Assembly: GCA_933207985.1 (NCBI GenBank)
Contig: OW240916.1
Span: 84,729,132 to 84,793,131 of the forward strand
Length of the DNA stretch: 64,000 nucleotides
Source of the DNA: Pelobates cultripes
Lineage: Eukaryota; Chordata; Amphibia; Anura; Pelobatidae
Direction of reading: 5' to 3'
Shown: one piece after another, positions 11,737 through 23,167 of the stretch
Layout: each line of letters begins with the position of its first letter
Position numbering within the stretch: position 1 is the stretch's first letter
Notes under the pieces: generated by a model
What the model was told of the DNA's origin: nothing
The model's database searches: none
The model's input: only the letters and a program-made list of their open reading frames with translations
Program-made: the position numbers and the translations under genes

Positions 11737-12033
11737 CAGTTTCTTCGATGGAAGATATCTTGTCTAAAAGGACTGCCTATCATATTAGATGGTTAGTCCT
11801 GGTATAAGTGTTAGTGATGATGTAATGCAGCTGCTGTATGTGATGTCATAATGGAATTTGCCATTAACACTACTGCAGCAAGTCTCCTAGTCCCACTCAC
11901 AGTCAGAGACCTGACTCACCTGCAGCTTACACTCCATGCTCTGATACAGACTGTTCACTTTCACACTGTATAAAGAGCTAGTTGTTCACCTTCTCACAGA
12001 GATAGTGAAGCCCCACTAGATATAATATCTACT
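11737..12033 (+). repeat. dispersed repeat, copy 2 (with TATA segment)
   Basis: Colinear with 2697-2960 but with an extra segment at about 11953-12000 containing cactgtataaagagc, a TATA-like box. The hairpin copy reads aggactgcctat...atggttagtcct. The tgatgtcataat sequence resembles a CRE-type element. Together these suggest a promoter-bearing repeat end, possibly an LTR, but no terminal TG/CA or duplication was found. Confidence 0.7.
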
Positions 12034-12839
12034 ACATGGCTACTTTTCAGCTCAAGACCGTTTATTTGATACACATTGAAGTTAAATTTCAAACACCTTT
12101 CCTAAACGGAAGCCTAATTGTCATTAATAAGGTGATAAAATAGATGGGTTGGAGAATTTATCTAACTTGGATGTTTTGACCCTAAATTAGGAAATTCAAT
12201 TTTACCAGTTTGGAAATTCAGGCTGGAGACCACAGACTCCTCAGGATCTATCCAACTTCCATCAGTTGAACTGGTTTCTTACTTCAATTCCTAAGGGTAC
12301 AAGAAGGTAACTTCCTTAATGATCTGCTGGGCTTCTGATATGTGCATATTATATGTTACTGTGAACTTTAAGATGTGAGAGTATGAGTTGCAGAAAAAAA
12401 CTGATCTCCATGCCATTCGATCCTTGGCAGTGAGACTAATTTTTGGTTACGAAGGAATGAGATTTGAACTTGGTTCAACTTGAAGGACGTACACATGAAT
12501 AGTTTGGGCTCCCATCAAAATAAATTTAAAGAAAGTTGACTTTACACTCTTTAGCTTTTTAGTGCTAGGCACATTAACATGTATTCCTAATACTAGAGTG
12601 TTATTAGAAGTATTTAATGCCTCCTCCCGCCTCCCCTCCCCTTAATTGACCAAAATACTGCATTTTACTCACTGTATTTCTAGACTTGGGCACAGCAATA
12701 AATAAATAAATAATAATTTCAGCCAATAGGTTTGGCTGAAATTTGGACACTATTTTTGGTTCAGGAATTCCTTTCTGGCAAATGAAATGCCACAATTGTT
12801 GGGAAATATTTCACTTGTGGTTTTCTAAGAGTTACTAGA
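12034..12839. other. spacer, no gene recognised
   Basis: AT-rich with scattered short open frames on both strands and no family resemblance. (aaat)n occurs at about 12699-12712. Confidence 0.4.
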
Positions 12840-13375
12840 ATAGCAGAGATATGCCCTTAATTTGTTACCCTTATGCAGCATTGCCATATTTATAAGAGTA
12901 CCAAATTAGGTGGGGAACTGTGTTTAGTAGGGTATCCCTCATGTGGGATTGCCAGTATTTAAGGAAGCCATTATCAATTTAGGGAGCTGTTTTGTACCCT
13001 TATTTGGTATCCTTAAATATGTCAATCCCACATAAGGATACCAAATTATCCTTTCTGCTAAGCTGCTGAATGGCCAAAATTAGCCATTTTTAATCTTATT
13101 TCAACTGTGTTTAGCAGATACTAGATAATTCCCTAATTTTGTAGTGGTTCCCTTATGTGGGATTGCCATATTGATGGGTACCACTACCTGTTAGGGAGTG
13201 AGCCCTATTTTGATATACCTCCCTGACACATAATTACCCATATTTGAGATAGTCATGTTTGAGGATACTAAATTAGGGATTTATCTACTAACAGGACTGC
13301 TTCCTTATACTCTTAAATATGGCAATCCCATATAAGGGAGACCAAATTAGGAAGCTGTCTGTCTAGAAGATATAG
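12840..13375. repeat. strand-alternating repeat cluster
   Basis: A motif close to ccttatgtgggattgccata followed by tttaag recurs about five times in alternating orientation: plus near 12869, 12948 and 13153; minus near 13005-13035 and 13310-13340. Each is followed by taccaaattagg or its complement. Neighbouring units can therefore pair with each other. Unclassified; it may be a decayed foldback transposon. Confidence 0.65.
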
Positions 13376-13878
13376 ATTTTCCTAACTGACTTGTGTGATT
13401 GGATAATGAATAAAATAATACACTAATCCAAGCACCACAGCAGCGCCCTGTACTGGAGTAGTTCTGGTGTCAGGAGCAATTGAGTGGCAATTGACAACAT
13501 ACCTATTTCAGGCTCAGGGCACACCTTCAACTCTTAGCATGTGGAGCAGACTTCCATAATGCAAACACAATGTCCTAGTTATTAACGGTCTTGCAACAGC
13601 ACAGGTGCAGTCAGTGGAGAGAAACATCCACTTTTAAGGACAATTTGGATTTAGGGGAAAAACAAGAAGAAAAAAAAACAACGAACAAACAAATAAACAA
13701 ACAAACAGATCTCGTTCATCACCACCACTAGTAATGAAAGTGGAAAAATAAAAACCTGAATTCAGTAATTAAGAAGTGTGTCTCAATACTTTTGTCCACA
13801 TAGTGCATCTCTATCATAGATTTCTCCTTAATATATACTAAAGAAAAATAGCTATTAAATATATTTCTATCTTTTCCT
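13376..13878. other. spacer with short simple repeats
   Basis: Contains (aaac/aaca)n near 13655-13710. No gene or bounded element recognised. Confidence 0.4.
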
Positions 13879-14262
13879 AGACATGTATTCCTGACTCTAT
13901 AGTGTTTAAAACACTATCAAGCCCTCCTGCCCCTCCATATCTAGTAAAAATATTACCTTTAATCCAGTCTGCTGGTGCTGGCTCTGCCCTGAATCTGCCT
14001 CCTTGGCTGACATCATCAGAACTGATGATCTTAGCCAATCACAATGCTTTCCCATAGGAAAGCATTGGCTTGGCTGAGATTGTCAATTGTTATAATCTCA
14101 GCCAATAAGGCGGACCAGGGAGTCAAGCCAAACGCCACCCTGGCCAATCAGCATTAAATTAATGCATCTCTATGAGGAAGGTTCAGTGTTTAATGCAACT
14201 TCTGAAGGGACTGATTATACTCACCAGAGCAAATACAATAAACGGTAGCTGTTCTGGTGACT
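13879..14262 (-). mobile_element. TTAA-class (Kolobok-like) element copy
   Basis: Minus-strand relative of the element split at 41181-43406. It shares catgtattcctgactctata at the left, the aatgctttcccataggaaag palindrome, tgcatctctatgagga, and the inner end agtcaccagaacagct...ctctggtgagtataatcagt. One terminus is eroded. No transposase. Similar to abundant frog elements beginning TTAAAGGGACACTATAG. Confidence 0.7.
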
Positions 14263-14768
14263 AGAGAGAACCAAATCTGATTTCAGTGTAAAAAAGTCAA
14301 TATAAGTGGAGCACCAAATAGGTAAATCAAATGTATGAAAAGTGAGGAAAGGTATAGCAATAGGAAACCTAACCACCTATTAAGTGAAATACATAAAAGC
14401 AATAAAAATACCCTTATTCTCTCAATATGTTACTAACTATAAAGTAGCTGACTCACAGAATGAGGACTATAAATATAATGTACTCTGGTTCTGGAGGTAA
14501 AAAACATATATATGCAACAGAAAAAAACATCAGCCAGAAAAAATATAAAATACAAAAACTGGCTACAACAAACTTGAATGTCAATAGTCCAGTAATTAGT
14601 CTTTGTTGATTGCTTAATCCAGGTGATCTCCCTGGATAGTGTTACTCCATAGTGTAACTTAGATTGATCACTCGGCGTCCCGAGTCAGCAGCAAGTAGTA
14701 ATGCACTAGATGCAATCAGGTAAGCACGTACAAGATGCTTGTTCCCAGTGATAGGCGTGCAGTCCTCT

Positions 14769-14805
14769 CCAGACGCGTTTCTCCACTACGGCGGCTTTTT
14801 CAATG
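14769..14805 (-). ncRNA. hammerhead-like core, minus strand
   Basis: Minus strand reads TTGAAAAAG, a stem CCGC-cgta-GTGG (one G-U pair), A, then GAAACGCGTC. The last segment fits GAAA plus a palindromic helix III (ACGCGU) and a UC cleavage position. The CUGANGA half is mutated, so activity is unlikely. Confidence 0.35.
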
Positions 14806-14875
14806 GATTATTATTAGTGCTGATATTTGGCTTCTTATTTACAATAATCTGTATCAGTCTTATAGTTATAATTCT

Positions 14876-14915
14876 CCTTGAAGTGCTTGGTACTGGCGAA
14901 ATGCATTACGGGACT
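14876..14915 (+). ncRNA. hammerhead-like core, decayed
   Basis: Reads cttgaagtgc, ttggtac, tggcgaaatgcattacggg. A GCT/GGC stem is possible (one G-U pair) and GAAA is kept, but helix III has become ATGCAT and the CUGA box is lost. Confidence 0.25.
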
Positions 14916-14920
14916 TCTGT

Positions 14921-16184
14921 TAATAGTGTGGCAGTGTTAATAAGCGAGATGATTTTAGTGTTAGCCATCTGTACTAAGTCTACTTGGTTTATTAATGGAT
15001 CCCTAACGCACTATTTAACTGACCTTGTTTCGTTTGTTTGTTTTTATTTGCGTAATTGGTTTTAGTATACATGACAATCTAGTTTTGGCTAAGAGGATGT
15101 AGGTGCTAGAGGGCAGCCCTTGAAGGCACAGATTAGGGTCTTTCTTTTCATCTATTCACATATTTACATATGCTTTGCAACTTCTGATACATAGTACAAG
15201 AGATATTGTGCCCATTGTTTAGTGGGCACACTATATCAGCTATGCACTATAACACATTTGATACTTATGCAACTGTGTCTTCTGGGGAAAGACTGCTATT
15301 CCTGTACTTTATAAACTGTTACTGAAGATCTAACAAAGAGACAGTTTACTTACTTTTTAAAATATTACCTCTATTTTTACAAGCAACGCCTTGGCCTGAC
15401 TTCACCTCTAAACCTTATATTGATTAGAATACTCAACTAAGACCATTGATTTATAAATCTACTCTTTCTCATATATAAAACCTTGTGATTAATTTCTCCT
15501 CAGACTAAGGTTGAGATTCCTACAGTACTAGTCATTTATTTTAAATATTCACATAGACCTTTGGACTTTTAAATATGCAATATTAAAAGTTACATTTTAT
15601 ACTGCTGAGGGCTGGTTTTTGTTAGTTCTTTTCTTTTTTAGGTGTATAATGTTTATTACAAAGGGCTTAGCCCCCAATTGTTATTACAGCCTGACACACT
15701 CTCTCTGATTCTTTTTGTTTTTCTCTATAATTTACCAATATTACTGATAATTTACTCACCTCTTCCAGTCACAGCACATTGTCTTCTGCATCGCAAAACT
15801 CCAGCTGCCAGCCAACGACGCGCTATGTTGTGACCTAACGCATACGGGGCACAGCTAAAGGCAGGGAGGTGAGTCAGTGAATAATCTACTGTAATATACT
15901 GAGCAGGTAATCAGACGTTCAACAATCAGACTCCAATCAGTAACAGCACTGTCCATGCTGGGATCTCACTGATTCCAACATGTTGCAACAACCTACCAGT
16001 TGGTTTGCTTGGAGAGGAACTCAGTTGCACTGGACCGACAACCCCTTGCAAACATGACCTTCCCAAGTGCCTAAAAGTGATATGGGAACATGAGGGATCT
16101 ATGAGGGCATGGGTGCAATAACTTACAGAGGAAGTGATGTAGCCAGAAAGGAGCAGATAGAAAGTGGCATCAGGAGGTCCAAAG
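14921..16184. other. spacer, no gene recognised
   Basis: No bounded element. 15600-15830 has a 63-residue frame without family resemblance. Confidence 0.4.
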
Positions 16185-16445
16185 ATCAGGGGTGGCAGCA
16201 AAAGAGTCAAGTCAAGTCAAGAGTCAAGCCGAAATTCAGAAGCGAGGAAATCCATGAATTGGAGCAGGATGCCAAAGGTCAAAGGTTGGAGACAAAAAGC
16301 ATGGTCAGGGTCAAAGCCAAAGATCAGCAGCTGGGAGGTTTATTGGGAATCAGGAACCAAGAATAAGGAAGAAGAATCAGGAACCAGAATCAGGAACCAC
16401 GAACAAGAACCAGGAAGCAGGATCAGGAACCAGGACACTAGGAGA
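16185..16445. repeat. purine-rich minisatellite (aggaaccag)n
   Basis: Degenerate repeats of atcaggaaccag and agtcaagtcaagagtcaag; the frames through it are Lys/Arg/Ser/Gln-rich artefacts. Such blocks often sit inside retroelement leader regions in lower vertebrates, but no adjacent retroelement is recognisable here. Confidence 0.6.
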
Positions 16446-17034
16446 CTGGGGCAAGCACCAGAACAAGCAAACACTGACAATGTGTAGTGGTTGGGTTTTT
16501 ATAGGGAGAGCAAGTCACCCCCTAAAGGTGAAGCCCCAATGACTATAAAGGAGGAATGGAACTGGGTGCTATCTTGGCTATTCCGCACTCCCTCCCCTCT
16601 GCCTCTTCAGTCTATCCTCACCCCCTCCCCCCGCATTCCCTGAAACCCTTTTGATCGCCTCACAGATGTCCACAGTGCAGCCGCCACCTTGCCGCGGTGA
16701 CAGCTAAACTGAGCCTGGTACCAATGGTAGACACTGGAGCCAGGAGGGAGAATGGAAGGAGTAGGTGCCCAAGCGCTCAGGGAGCTCCATCAAGGATGCC
16801 GTGGGCGCTCTGGGACAGGTAAGTTTCGGCATCCCTTGTGGCACATGTACTGGCTGCTTGAGAGTGTTAGGCGTTTGATTCCTGTAAGCATGTTCCGTTA
16901 ATGCCAGATTTGTGTTTTTTTCAGAATTGTTTTTTTTCCAAAACTTAAATGCACAGAATATTGGCACTAATCTGTATTGGCATCGGCTCTGGTAAAATGA
17001 TATCAGTCGATCCCTATTAAACACGGCCAGACAC
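16446..17034. other. spacer, no gene recognised
   Basis: C-rich at 16560-16690, otherwise unremarkable. Confidence 0.4.
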
Positions 17035-17265
17035 ACAGATACACATTGCAGCACACACAATATAAAAACACACACTGCTAAACATACACACATGCAATCT
17101 CACTGATAAACAAATATTCATTGCTACACATATACACTCATTTTGCTACATACACATACATCTGTTGCTACACACATACAGCTACAAAAACATCTATTGC
17201 TATACACACACCCAGCTACATACACATACATTGCTACCTACACACTGCTACACAGACACACATTA
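17035..17265. repeat. CA-rich minisatellite
   Basis: Imperfect repeats of ttgctacacacatacay; no coding meaning. Confidence 0.75.
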
Positions 17266-18019
17266 AAATTAATATTTTATTTAGCCTCCTGCCTTTTTAG
17301 TTACCATTTTGCAACAGGAGGACGGCTTGCCTGGTGGCAATGGGGGATCAAGCTGATAGAGAGTAGATGTCTGTAGACACTATCACACAGGAGCAAAGAG
17401 GGGAAAGTTGTTGCAGTCAGTTATGGGGCCCAGTTTGTGGGCTAGTTCATGAAGGTCTCATTCTTTAATATGACCTCTTACCAGTGTATTGGCTGCTACC
17501 TCCTCACATCGATCCTGCTTATTAGAGAGACTGAAGAGAAAAGAAAGAGAAAAGTTATAGTAAAGGAAGACTGAAGAGAAACATAAGTAAAACTAAAGAA
17601 AGAATATCAAGGGGAAAAAGTAAGGGTATTGAAAAGAAAGGGAAAGACACTGAACAAATAAGATAGAAGTGGATATGTTATAAAAGGAGAGGAGATTGAA
17701 GAAGGAAGAGACAGGAGTATTCACAAAAGTAAGAATTGTCAGGAATTCAAAGTGAAAAGTTACACCAGAATAGTCAATGCTTCTACTCAGTTCTATATTC
17801 AGTTTGGCTACTTGGCTACTTCGGCCTTACATTTGAAAGTTACTTTGAATCCACTGTAGGGATTATTTACTAGAGTGAAATTCAAATTAAACGTAAAATT
17901 TGAGGTTGAAATAGCTAAATTGGATAAATTCTCTGTCAGCTATGTTCTTTATCGTCTGATGTGGCCTATAATTAGAATTCTCACTTTACTAAATAAATCC
18001 TTTTTGAATTCCTGTCAAT
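17266..18019. other. spacer with purine-rich tract
   Basis: 17520-17720 is strongly purine-rich (gaagagaaaagaaagagaaa and similar), a polypurine strand asymmetry. Remaining sequence is AT-rich without genes. Confidence 0.45.
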
Positions 18020-18110
18020 TCTCACTTTATTATTATTATTATATTTATACAGCACCAACAAATTCCATAGTGCTTTAGTGAATAACCCTATGAATCTACA
18101 ACTCAAACGA
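18020..18110 (-). mobile_element. L2-type LINE 3' tail fragment
   Basis: On the minus strand: aaagcactatggaatttgtt, then ggtgctgtataaatataata and an AAT tail, the same 3' signature as 2560-2608. Confidence 0.7.
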
Positions 18111-18177
18111 TAACCTGTGTGTGTATGTATATAATAATCCAATATATTGTAATACAATATTTAATAATACAATAATA

Positions 18178-18425
18178 CAATATGTCCATCTGCATCTTTT
18201 TCTCCCGTTTTTCATCTGTGCCCGTACTTCCAATATGTCACATCCTGTGATTCATTTCCTCCAGCACTACCCATGTGATCGTATCTCCCTTCTTCCGACA
18301 TCCATGGGTATGTCACACCTCTTGACATGGATCCTCCAATGGTGGTGGGATGTGACGTATTGGTCAATACCAGAGGTACGGACACAGATGGAAAATGGAA
18401 GGAAAAGATGCTGATGGACATATTG
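18178..18425. repeat. foldback element
   Basis: Imperfect inverted arms at 18178-18245 and 18348-18425: caatatgtccatctgcatct at the left pairs with the segment ending agatgctgatggacatattg at the right. About 100 nt separate them. It lies just upstream of the hammerhead-like core at 18584 and is probably part of the same element. Overlapping frames on both strands are artefacts of the inverted structure. Confidence 0.65.
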
Positions 18426-18583
18426 TGGAAGGAATTTGGGTTTAATAGGATATCACCATCTTGAGGATGGTGGAACACCATATTTGTGAATAGGAGTGTC
18501 CCATTTTAATTATGTACATGAATAATTGATGTTATTTAATTGTTGTGTATATGCTATATAAATGCATTAACCATTATGCTTGC

Positions 18584-18623
18584 ACCTGAGGAAGACCCAG
18601 TTGTGGGTTGAAACACGTTGTGC
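18584..18623 (+). ncRNA. hammerhead-like core
   Basis: Contains CCTGAGGAAG with an intact CUGANGA box, stem ACCCA-gttg-TGGGT, then TGAAACACG. The helix III/cleavage side (GTTGTGC) lacks the canonical UH. One extra A sits between the CUGANGA box and the stem. Probably degenerate; structural similarity only. Confidence 0.35.
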
Positions 18624-18784
18624 TTTTATTTCTATTTTATTTTGTTTGTATGTACTATTTGTACTAATAAATAGCTTATGTTCACTTTGGACCTCGGAGT
18701 TCCTGTTGTTCCTGTGATGAAAATAGCTACCAGTACGAGGAAATCTTATCCTTGAGAAAGCATCCTACCCTTCTGAGAGGAGCT

Positions 18785-20550
18785 TACATAGAAACATAGA
18801 AACATAGAATGTGACGGCAGATAAGAACCATTTGGCCCATCTAGTCTGCCCAATTTTCTAAATACTTTCATTAGTCCCTGGCCTTATCTTATAGTTAGGA
18901 TAGCCTTATGCCTATCCCACGCATGTTTAAACTCCTTTACTGTGTTAACCTCTACCACTTCAACTGGAAGGCTATTCCATTCATCGACTACCCTATCAGT
19001 AAAGTAATACTTCCTGATATTATTTTTTTTTTTGAATTCTTTATTTTTGTTGTGCATGGTTTGACAGTAGGATATACGTTGCCACAACAGCAAACATAAT
19101 CACATCAATAACATAGATGTACACATATGTGGCATAGAAGTGAAAGCACATTTTTAAAACATTTTTTAAACGTAGTAAGGCAATCTAGTGGCATATGTTA
19201 TGCAAGTATCAACAATAGTTAGATTATGGTAAGGCTTATGGCATTGCTTTTCTGAGAAGGGTAAATATTTATGCCATAGTGACAGCAGCTTAAAGTCAGA
19301 TAGTAGTAGTCAGAGAAGAGACAAAAAGGGAAAGCATTGGATGTACATTCTTCTTAGCAATGGATTTTTAACGTTGTGAATCATATATGTCTGCATGTAA
19401 GACCAAGTAGAAAATTTATAAGCAATAGACCACTGACATGAGGGGTATTAACTTAAATGGTCGTGTGAGCCAGTAGGCAAGTGACCACTGGAGTCGAGCA
19501 GGACCCCGCGCAGCTACAAAGCTCTGGGTGGGGTCTGGTGGGGAGAAGAGGCCAAAAAGGGCAAAGTGGCAGCGGTGTACCGCTGTGCATCTTAGGTCTG
19601 AAGCTGCCAGTGGGTTACGTGTAGCTGCTGTTTCTAACAAAGTCCACATGTTTTGGGGCTGTGGGTGTCTCTGTGCTTGCATGCCAGGATCGGTCTTCCT
19701 AGACCCCGGTCTGGTACCCCAGCTGCTCGGCACATAACGAGAGAATTGAGGTTCGTCCTGTTCCGACTGCTTAGCTCCAGTTGGTAGATACACGCTGCGA
19801 ACATGGCTCCGTTGCTCGCCACGTGTGTCCAGCCCCCCCCCCAGAGAGGGTCTGTTGCTGGCGGCGGATCCAGTTACTTGCACGGTCTCCCTCTCTCCCA
19901 GCGCTGTATCCCTCGAGTATCTGGCTTTGGGGACCTCCGCCGGAGTGGTTGGCTTGGTCGCAGCTTAGAGAGACTCCGTGTTGTAGGGGTAGATGGTGGA
20001 GAGTCAGAAGCTGCCGCCATCTTGCAAGGTTAGCCTCGGATGTTTCTTGTGCCCCAGTCTCCCCACCTCTCTTCTCAGTGGGGACCGGGATGACCCCCCC
20101 GGCCCAAAGGGGGGGGAAACGGGACCGGCAAGCTGCTCTGGCAATCAGCGTGTGGCAGCTGGGAAGGGAGGCCTGGCAGCGGCCGTCCACCTCACTCCCC
20201 TCCCGAGTAGGCCGCAGCCCTCGAAGCTTCGGTCTTCCACTATGGGGTCCAAAGCTCCCGATCTCAGGGTCCGCTACCTCTCCCACAGCCGTGTGTATTT
20301 TGTAGGCTTGTCGGTCATCATAATAATCTGCCATTTGTAGCTTAAGAGGCCCGATCGCTCCGGAGCCTCTCCTGCATGCGACCGGTTAGCATGGCGGTCC
20401 GGCCCCGCCCCCCCCTGATATTATTTTTAAACCTTTGCTCCTCTAATTTAAGACTATGTCCTCTTGTTGTGGTAGTCTTTCTTCTTTTAAATATGGTCTC
20501 CCCCTTTAAAGTTGATGTGCTGACTTTGTATATATCAATTTTAACCATTT
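18785..20550 (-). mobile_element. CR1/L2-like LINE 3' part, split by an insertion
   Basis: The minus strand holds the C-terminal RT region: TTTTRGHSLKLEEQRFKNNI (about 20430-20490), then KYYFTDRVVDEWNSLPVEVV (about 18950-19010), then a 3' UTR ending in repeated catagaaacatagaa at 18789. These motifs are typical of the C-terminal end of jockey/CR1/L2-group ORF2. The element at 19028-20413 separates the two halves. 5' truncated and non-functional. Confidence 0.85.
19028..20413 (-). mobile_element. L1-derived, internally deleted element, copy B
   Basis: Flanked by a 15-bp duplication, cctgatattattttt (19013-19027, 20414-20428), generated within the host LINE. Minus-strand 5' end is gggggggcggggccggaccg, closely matching the 5' end of the ORF1-bearing element at 54397 (gccggacc...gcagtcgcatgc). 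A 187-codon frame opens 79 bases from the 5' end, but it overlaps a conserved GC-rich non-coding block and I do not recognise it. The 3' end has caacaaaaataaagaattca plus poly(A). 1386 bp, with no RT or endonuclease. Confidence 0.8.
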
Positions 20551-21524
20551 ATACAGGCTATGCTATCTACTCTTTTATTTTATGTCTTATATAGGAATCA
20601 GTATTATTCCAAAAAGTGGTACATTTTACCAAGTGACTGTTTTAAGTTTAATGGTCCTTTTTTTTTTTTTTTTTATGTGTGCGCTGAAGACCTTTTTTTT
20701 TGTATACTGTATTTTAAGTGTATTTTAGTGACTGTACACTTGGGTGTGTTTTTTAAAAGCACCAATTCTATACCTTTAACGCCATCTATATCTTCTTTTC
20801 TCTATTTTAATATATACATAATAGACTGTGATATACAGTTTGACCACTAGATGCCCCCATTAGCTTGCTGATAATATGAAAAACAGAGCTCAAACCATAG
20901 AAAGTTTTAAAGAAACACTCCTCCATGCTCTGCCAATGACAACATAAGCTCATTTAAGTTGTGGGGTAGGAATGTCTGGGGGTCATGTTTTAATCTGAGG
21001 TTGGGCTTCATCGCTCCGGCTTCCTTCCTCTCTGCTTCCGCAAAATAAGTAAGGTATACCGGGTGTGTACTATTTCTTTTAATGGGCAGCCAGTGATAGG
21101 ATGTGAGTGACAGTCAAAAGCCCCAATACACACAATAAACCTTCCTCATACTGAGGAGGCAGAGAGGAAGGAATCCAGGGGGCCAGGGCCACCATCAGGG
21201 GATGACAACCATGACTCATTCCCAATTATATATATATAATTGGGAATATATATTATCCCTATATATATGTGCCCTGGCAGCATTGGAACTACCTCACCAT
21301 GTACTTAGGGCCACCGAATGGGCAAATGCCCGGTCGTGCTTTTAGAGATCCACAGCGCTGACCTTTAACGATCCTCCCAGCTAACACCCGCATTGGGAGG
21401 GAGGAGGCACAAGGGGAGGGAGAGCTGGAAAGGAGGAAAGAGCCAGACCCACTTCATCCACAGCCACAACAGGCCACCAACCTGCCGCCTAAAGGTAAGA
21501 AACAGGAGGGTGGCTAAAAAAATG

Positions 21525-21990
21525 AGTTTGTCAGTGTGTATCTGTGTGTCAGTGTGTATCAGAGTGTGTATGTATGTGTATATCTGTCAGTGAGTGTCTG
21601 TGTGTATCGCTGTGTCAGTGTGCACCTGAGTGTATGTGTGTATCTGTCAGTGTGTGTATATGTGTGTGTGTAACTGTGTGTCAATGTATATGCATGGATG
21701 TCAGTGTGTGTGCCTGTGTATCTGTATGTGTGTGTATTGGTGTGTGTGGCAGTGTATTGGTCAGTGTGTGTATCTGTTTGTCTGTTTGCATCTGTGTGTC
21801 AGTGTGCACCTGAGTGTATGTGTGTGTATCTTTCAGTGTGTATCTCTGTTTTTAACTATGTGTCATTGTGTGCATCTGTGTGTGTAGCTGTGTATCTGTT
21901 TGTCTGTGTATTTGCATGTATGTCAGTGTGTGTGTCTGTGTATCTGTATGTGTGTGCATTCATGTGTATCAGTGTTTGTGGCAGTGTATA
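21525..21990. repeat. TG-rich minisatellite
   Basis: Repeats of gtcagtgtgtatctgtgtgt and related variants. Cys/Val/Ser-rich frames of 75-155 codons in all plus frames arise from the repeat. Confidence 0.85.
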
Positions 21991-22113
21991 CACTACACAC
22001 AAATGCATGCCTGCATTCAAACACCAACATTCACATACAAACATCCATACAAAAACATGCTTACATTCAAGCACACATATACTGCTCGGTGCTAAATACA
22101 ACCCTGCAGGGAT

Positions 22114-22185
22114 GGGCAAGTTGTAGATCCCCAGCTGACAAAGCATTCTGGTACTTGTATGACAGATGGGGATCTACATTTTGGT
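22114..22185. repeat. short hairpin MITE fragment
   Basis: gtagatccccag at 22122 pairs with tggggatctac near 22168-22179, with tgacaaagcattctgg in the loop. Related to 52285-52406. Confidence 0.5.
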
Positions 22186-22533
22186 CACTTTACACACACT
22201 GCATCCACTACACAAACACACTGGATTTACTACACACACACTCTGCATCCACTCTGCACACACACTGCATCCTTGTGGGCGGATACAGAGGCAGGCCCCG
22301 TGGGCAGACTTGGGTGGGACTCGAGGGCCCAGTCCTTAAGCTTTGTCAGGGGCCCCAAAATTTCTGATGGCAGCGCTGCAGATGACAGCATTGTCAGACA
22401 CTGGTGCCCCAACGTTGGGTTAAACAGTTCGAAAACAGGTTAAACCTTTTAAGTAAGATGACGTCCGGGCCTTCCTCCCCGATAACAACTTAAATGAACT
22501 TTCATGTTATGGGAGGTGGGCGCGTTCCTTTAA

Positions 22534-23167
22534 CTCACTTATCAGTGGAAAGTTTTTAAATCTCTTTTTAAAGTAGCTTGTTGGAGGTTTTTATACAAGG
22601 TTATTTACAAAAGTAAGAATTGCTGAGAATACAAATTGAATTTTAATTTTTAGCCCAAATTAGCTGAATTGGAAGCATAGCTGAACTATTTTGGCCATAG
22701 ATTTGAAATTCAATCTGAAATCCTGACAATTCTGACTTAAATAAACCTATAAGAGGGACTTTGGTGCATAAAACATATCTAAGATGCTGATATGGGTGTG
22801 TAACGTCCACCCAAGTACCATTTGCTGTTCCGATAGAATAGGGATAGTAGAGAGGAATGAAATGTGATTGACACATTCAGGAAGGCAGATTTACTAATGA
22901 ACCTTGAGGAATATATATACCACTGGCTGACAGTTTACAGCAGGAAACTTCTCCTACAATCAGTTCTCTTATTCTCTATGACAATATATGCTGTAGTTTG
23001 CTAAGAATACTCCTGTAGTGAGAAGATCTCATGCTTTTTCAGATGAATATTGGAATTCAGTTGCTGATATGCTAATAATAAAACCAATTTGTCACCTGAT
23101 GGTGAAAACCTTATGTGCATATCAATCAGGATCAGATGGGTGGGGTCTTGGTTAGGACAAACTCATG
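22534..23167. other. AT-rich spacer
   Basis: No gene or bounded element recognised. Confidence 0.4.

Larger units (their letters stand above)
14300..14920. mobile_element. palindromic family with hammerhead-like cores
   Basis: Begins like the outer ends at 3012 and 41913 (gtggagcaccaaatag) and carries two divergent core motifs in opposite orientation: agacgcgtttctccactacg at 14771 on the minus strand, and tactggcgaaatgcattacg at 14891 on the plus strand. The arrangement (arm, inverted core, core) matches the better preserved element at 41898-43091. It has no long conserved frame; the 108-residue hydrophobic frame starting at 14739 spans the core and is not protein-like elsewhere. Confidence 0.5.
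20911..22529. mobile_element. TTAA-class element with nested TG-rich insert
   Basis: TTAA at 20907-20910 and 22530-22533. The left end AGAAACACTCCTCCATGC... and right end, read inverted AGGAACGCGCCCACCTCC..., share the subterminal aacataagctcatttaag / aacatgaaagttcatttaag. The same terminal family appears in fragments at 37482 and 51352. The middle (about 21186-22380) looks like a nested element starting cagggccaccatcagg, with a donor-like taaaggtaagaaac at about 21491 and a TG array; no 8-bp duplication could be confirmed. Confidence 0.65.

Noticed and set aside
14739..15065. 108-residue hydrophobic frame resembling a membrane protein
   Set aside because: It runs through two divergent hammerhead-like cores of a dispersed element; hydrophobicity follows from T-rich sequence.
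18121..18481. Opposing 97- and 89-residue frames
   Set aside because: Caused by the foldback arms at 18178-18425; mirrored composition rather than coding.
19771..20334. 187-residue minus frame starting near the 5' end of L1-derived copy B as a functional ORF
   Set aside because: It lies in a GC-rich 5' region also present, with frame breaks, in copy A; no recognisable domain.
21544..22367. Overlapping plus frames of 75-155 residues rich in Cys, Val and Ser, like a secreted cysteine-rich protein
   Set aside because: All three frames are open because the TG repeat has no stops; composition follows the repeat, not a protein.
21186..22379. A complete hAT element with termini cagggccaccatcagg and ctgatggcagcgctg
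   Set aside because: The flanks do not give an 8-bp duplication and the right terminus is uncertain, so only the surrounding TTAA element is annotated.
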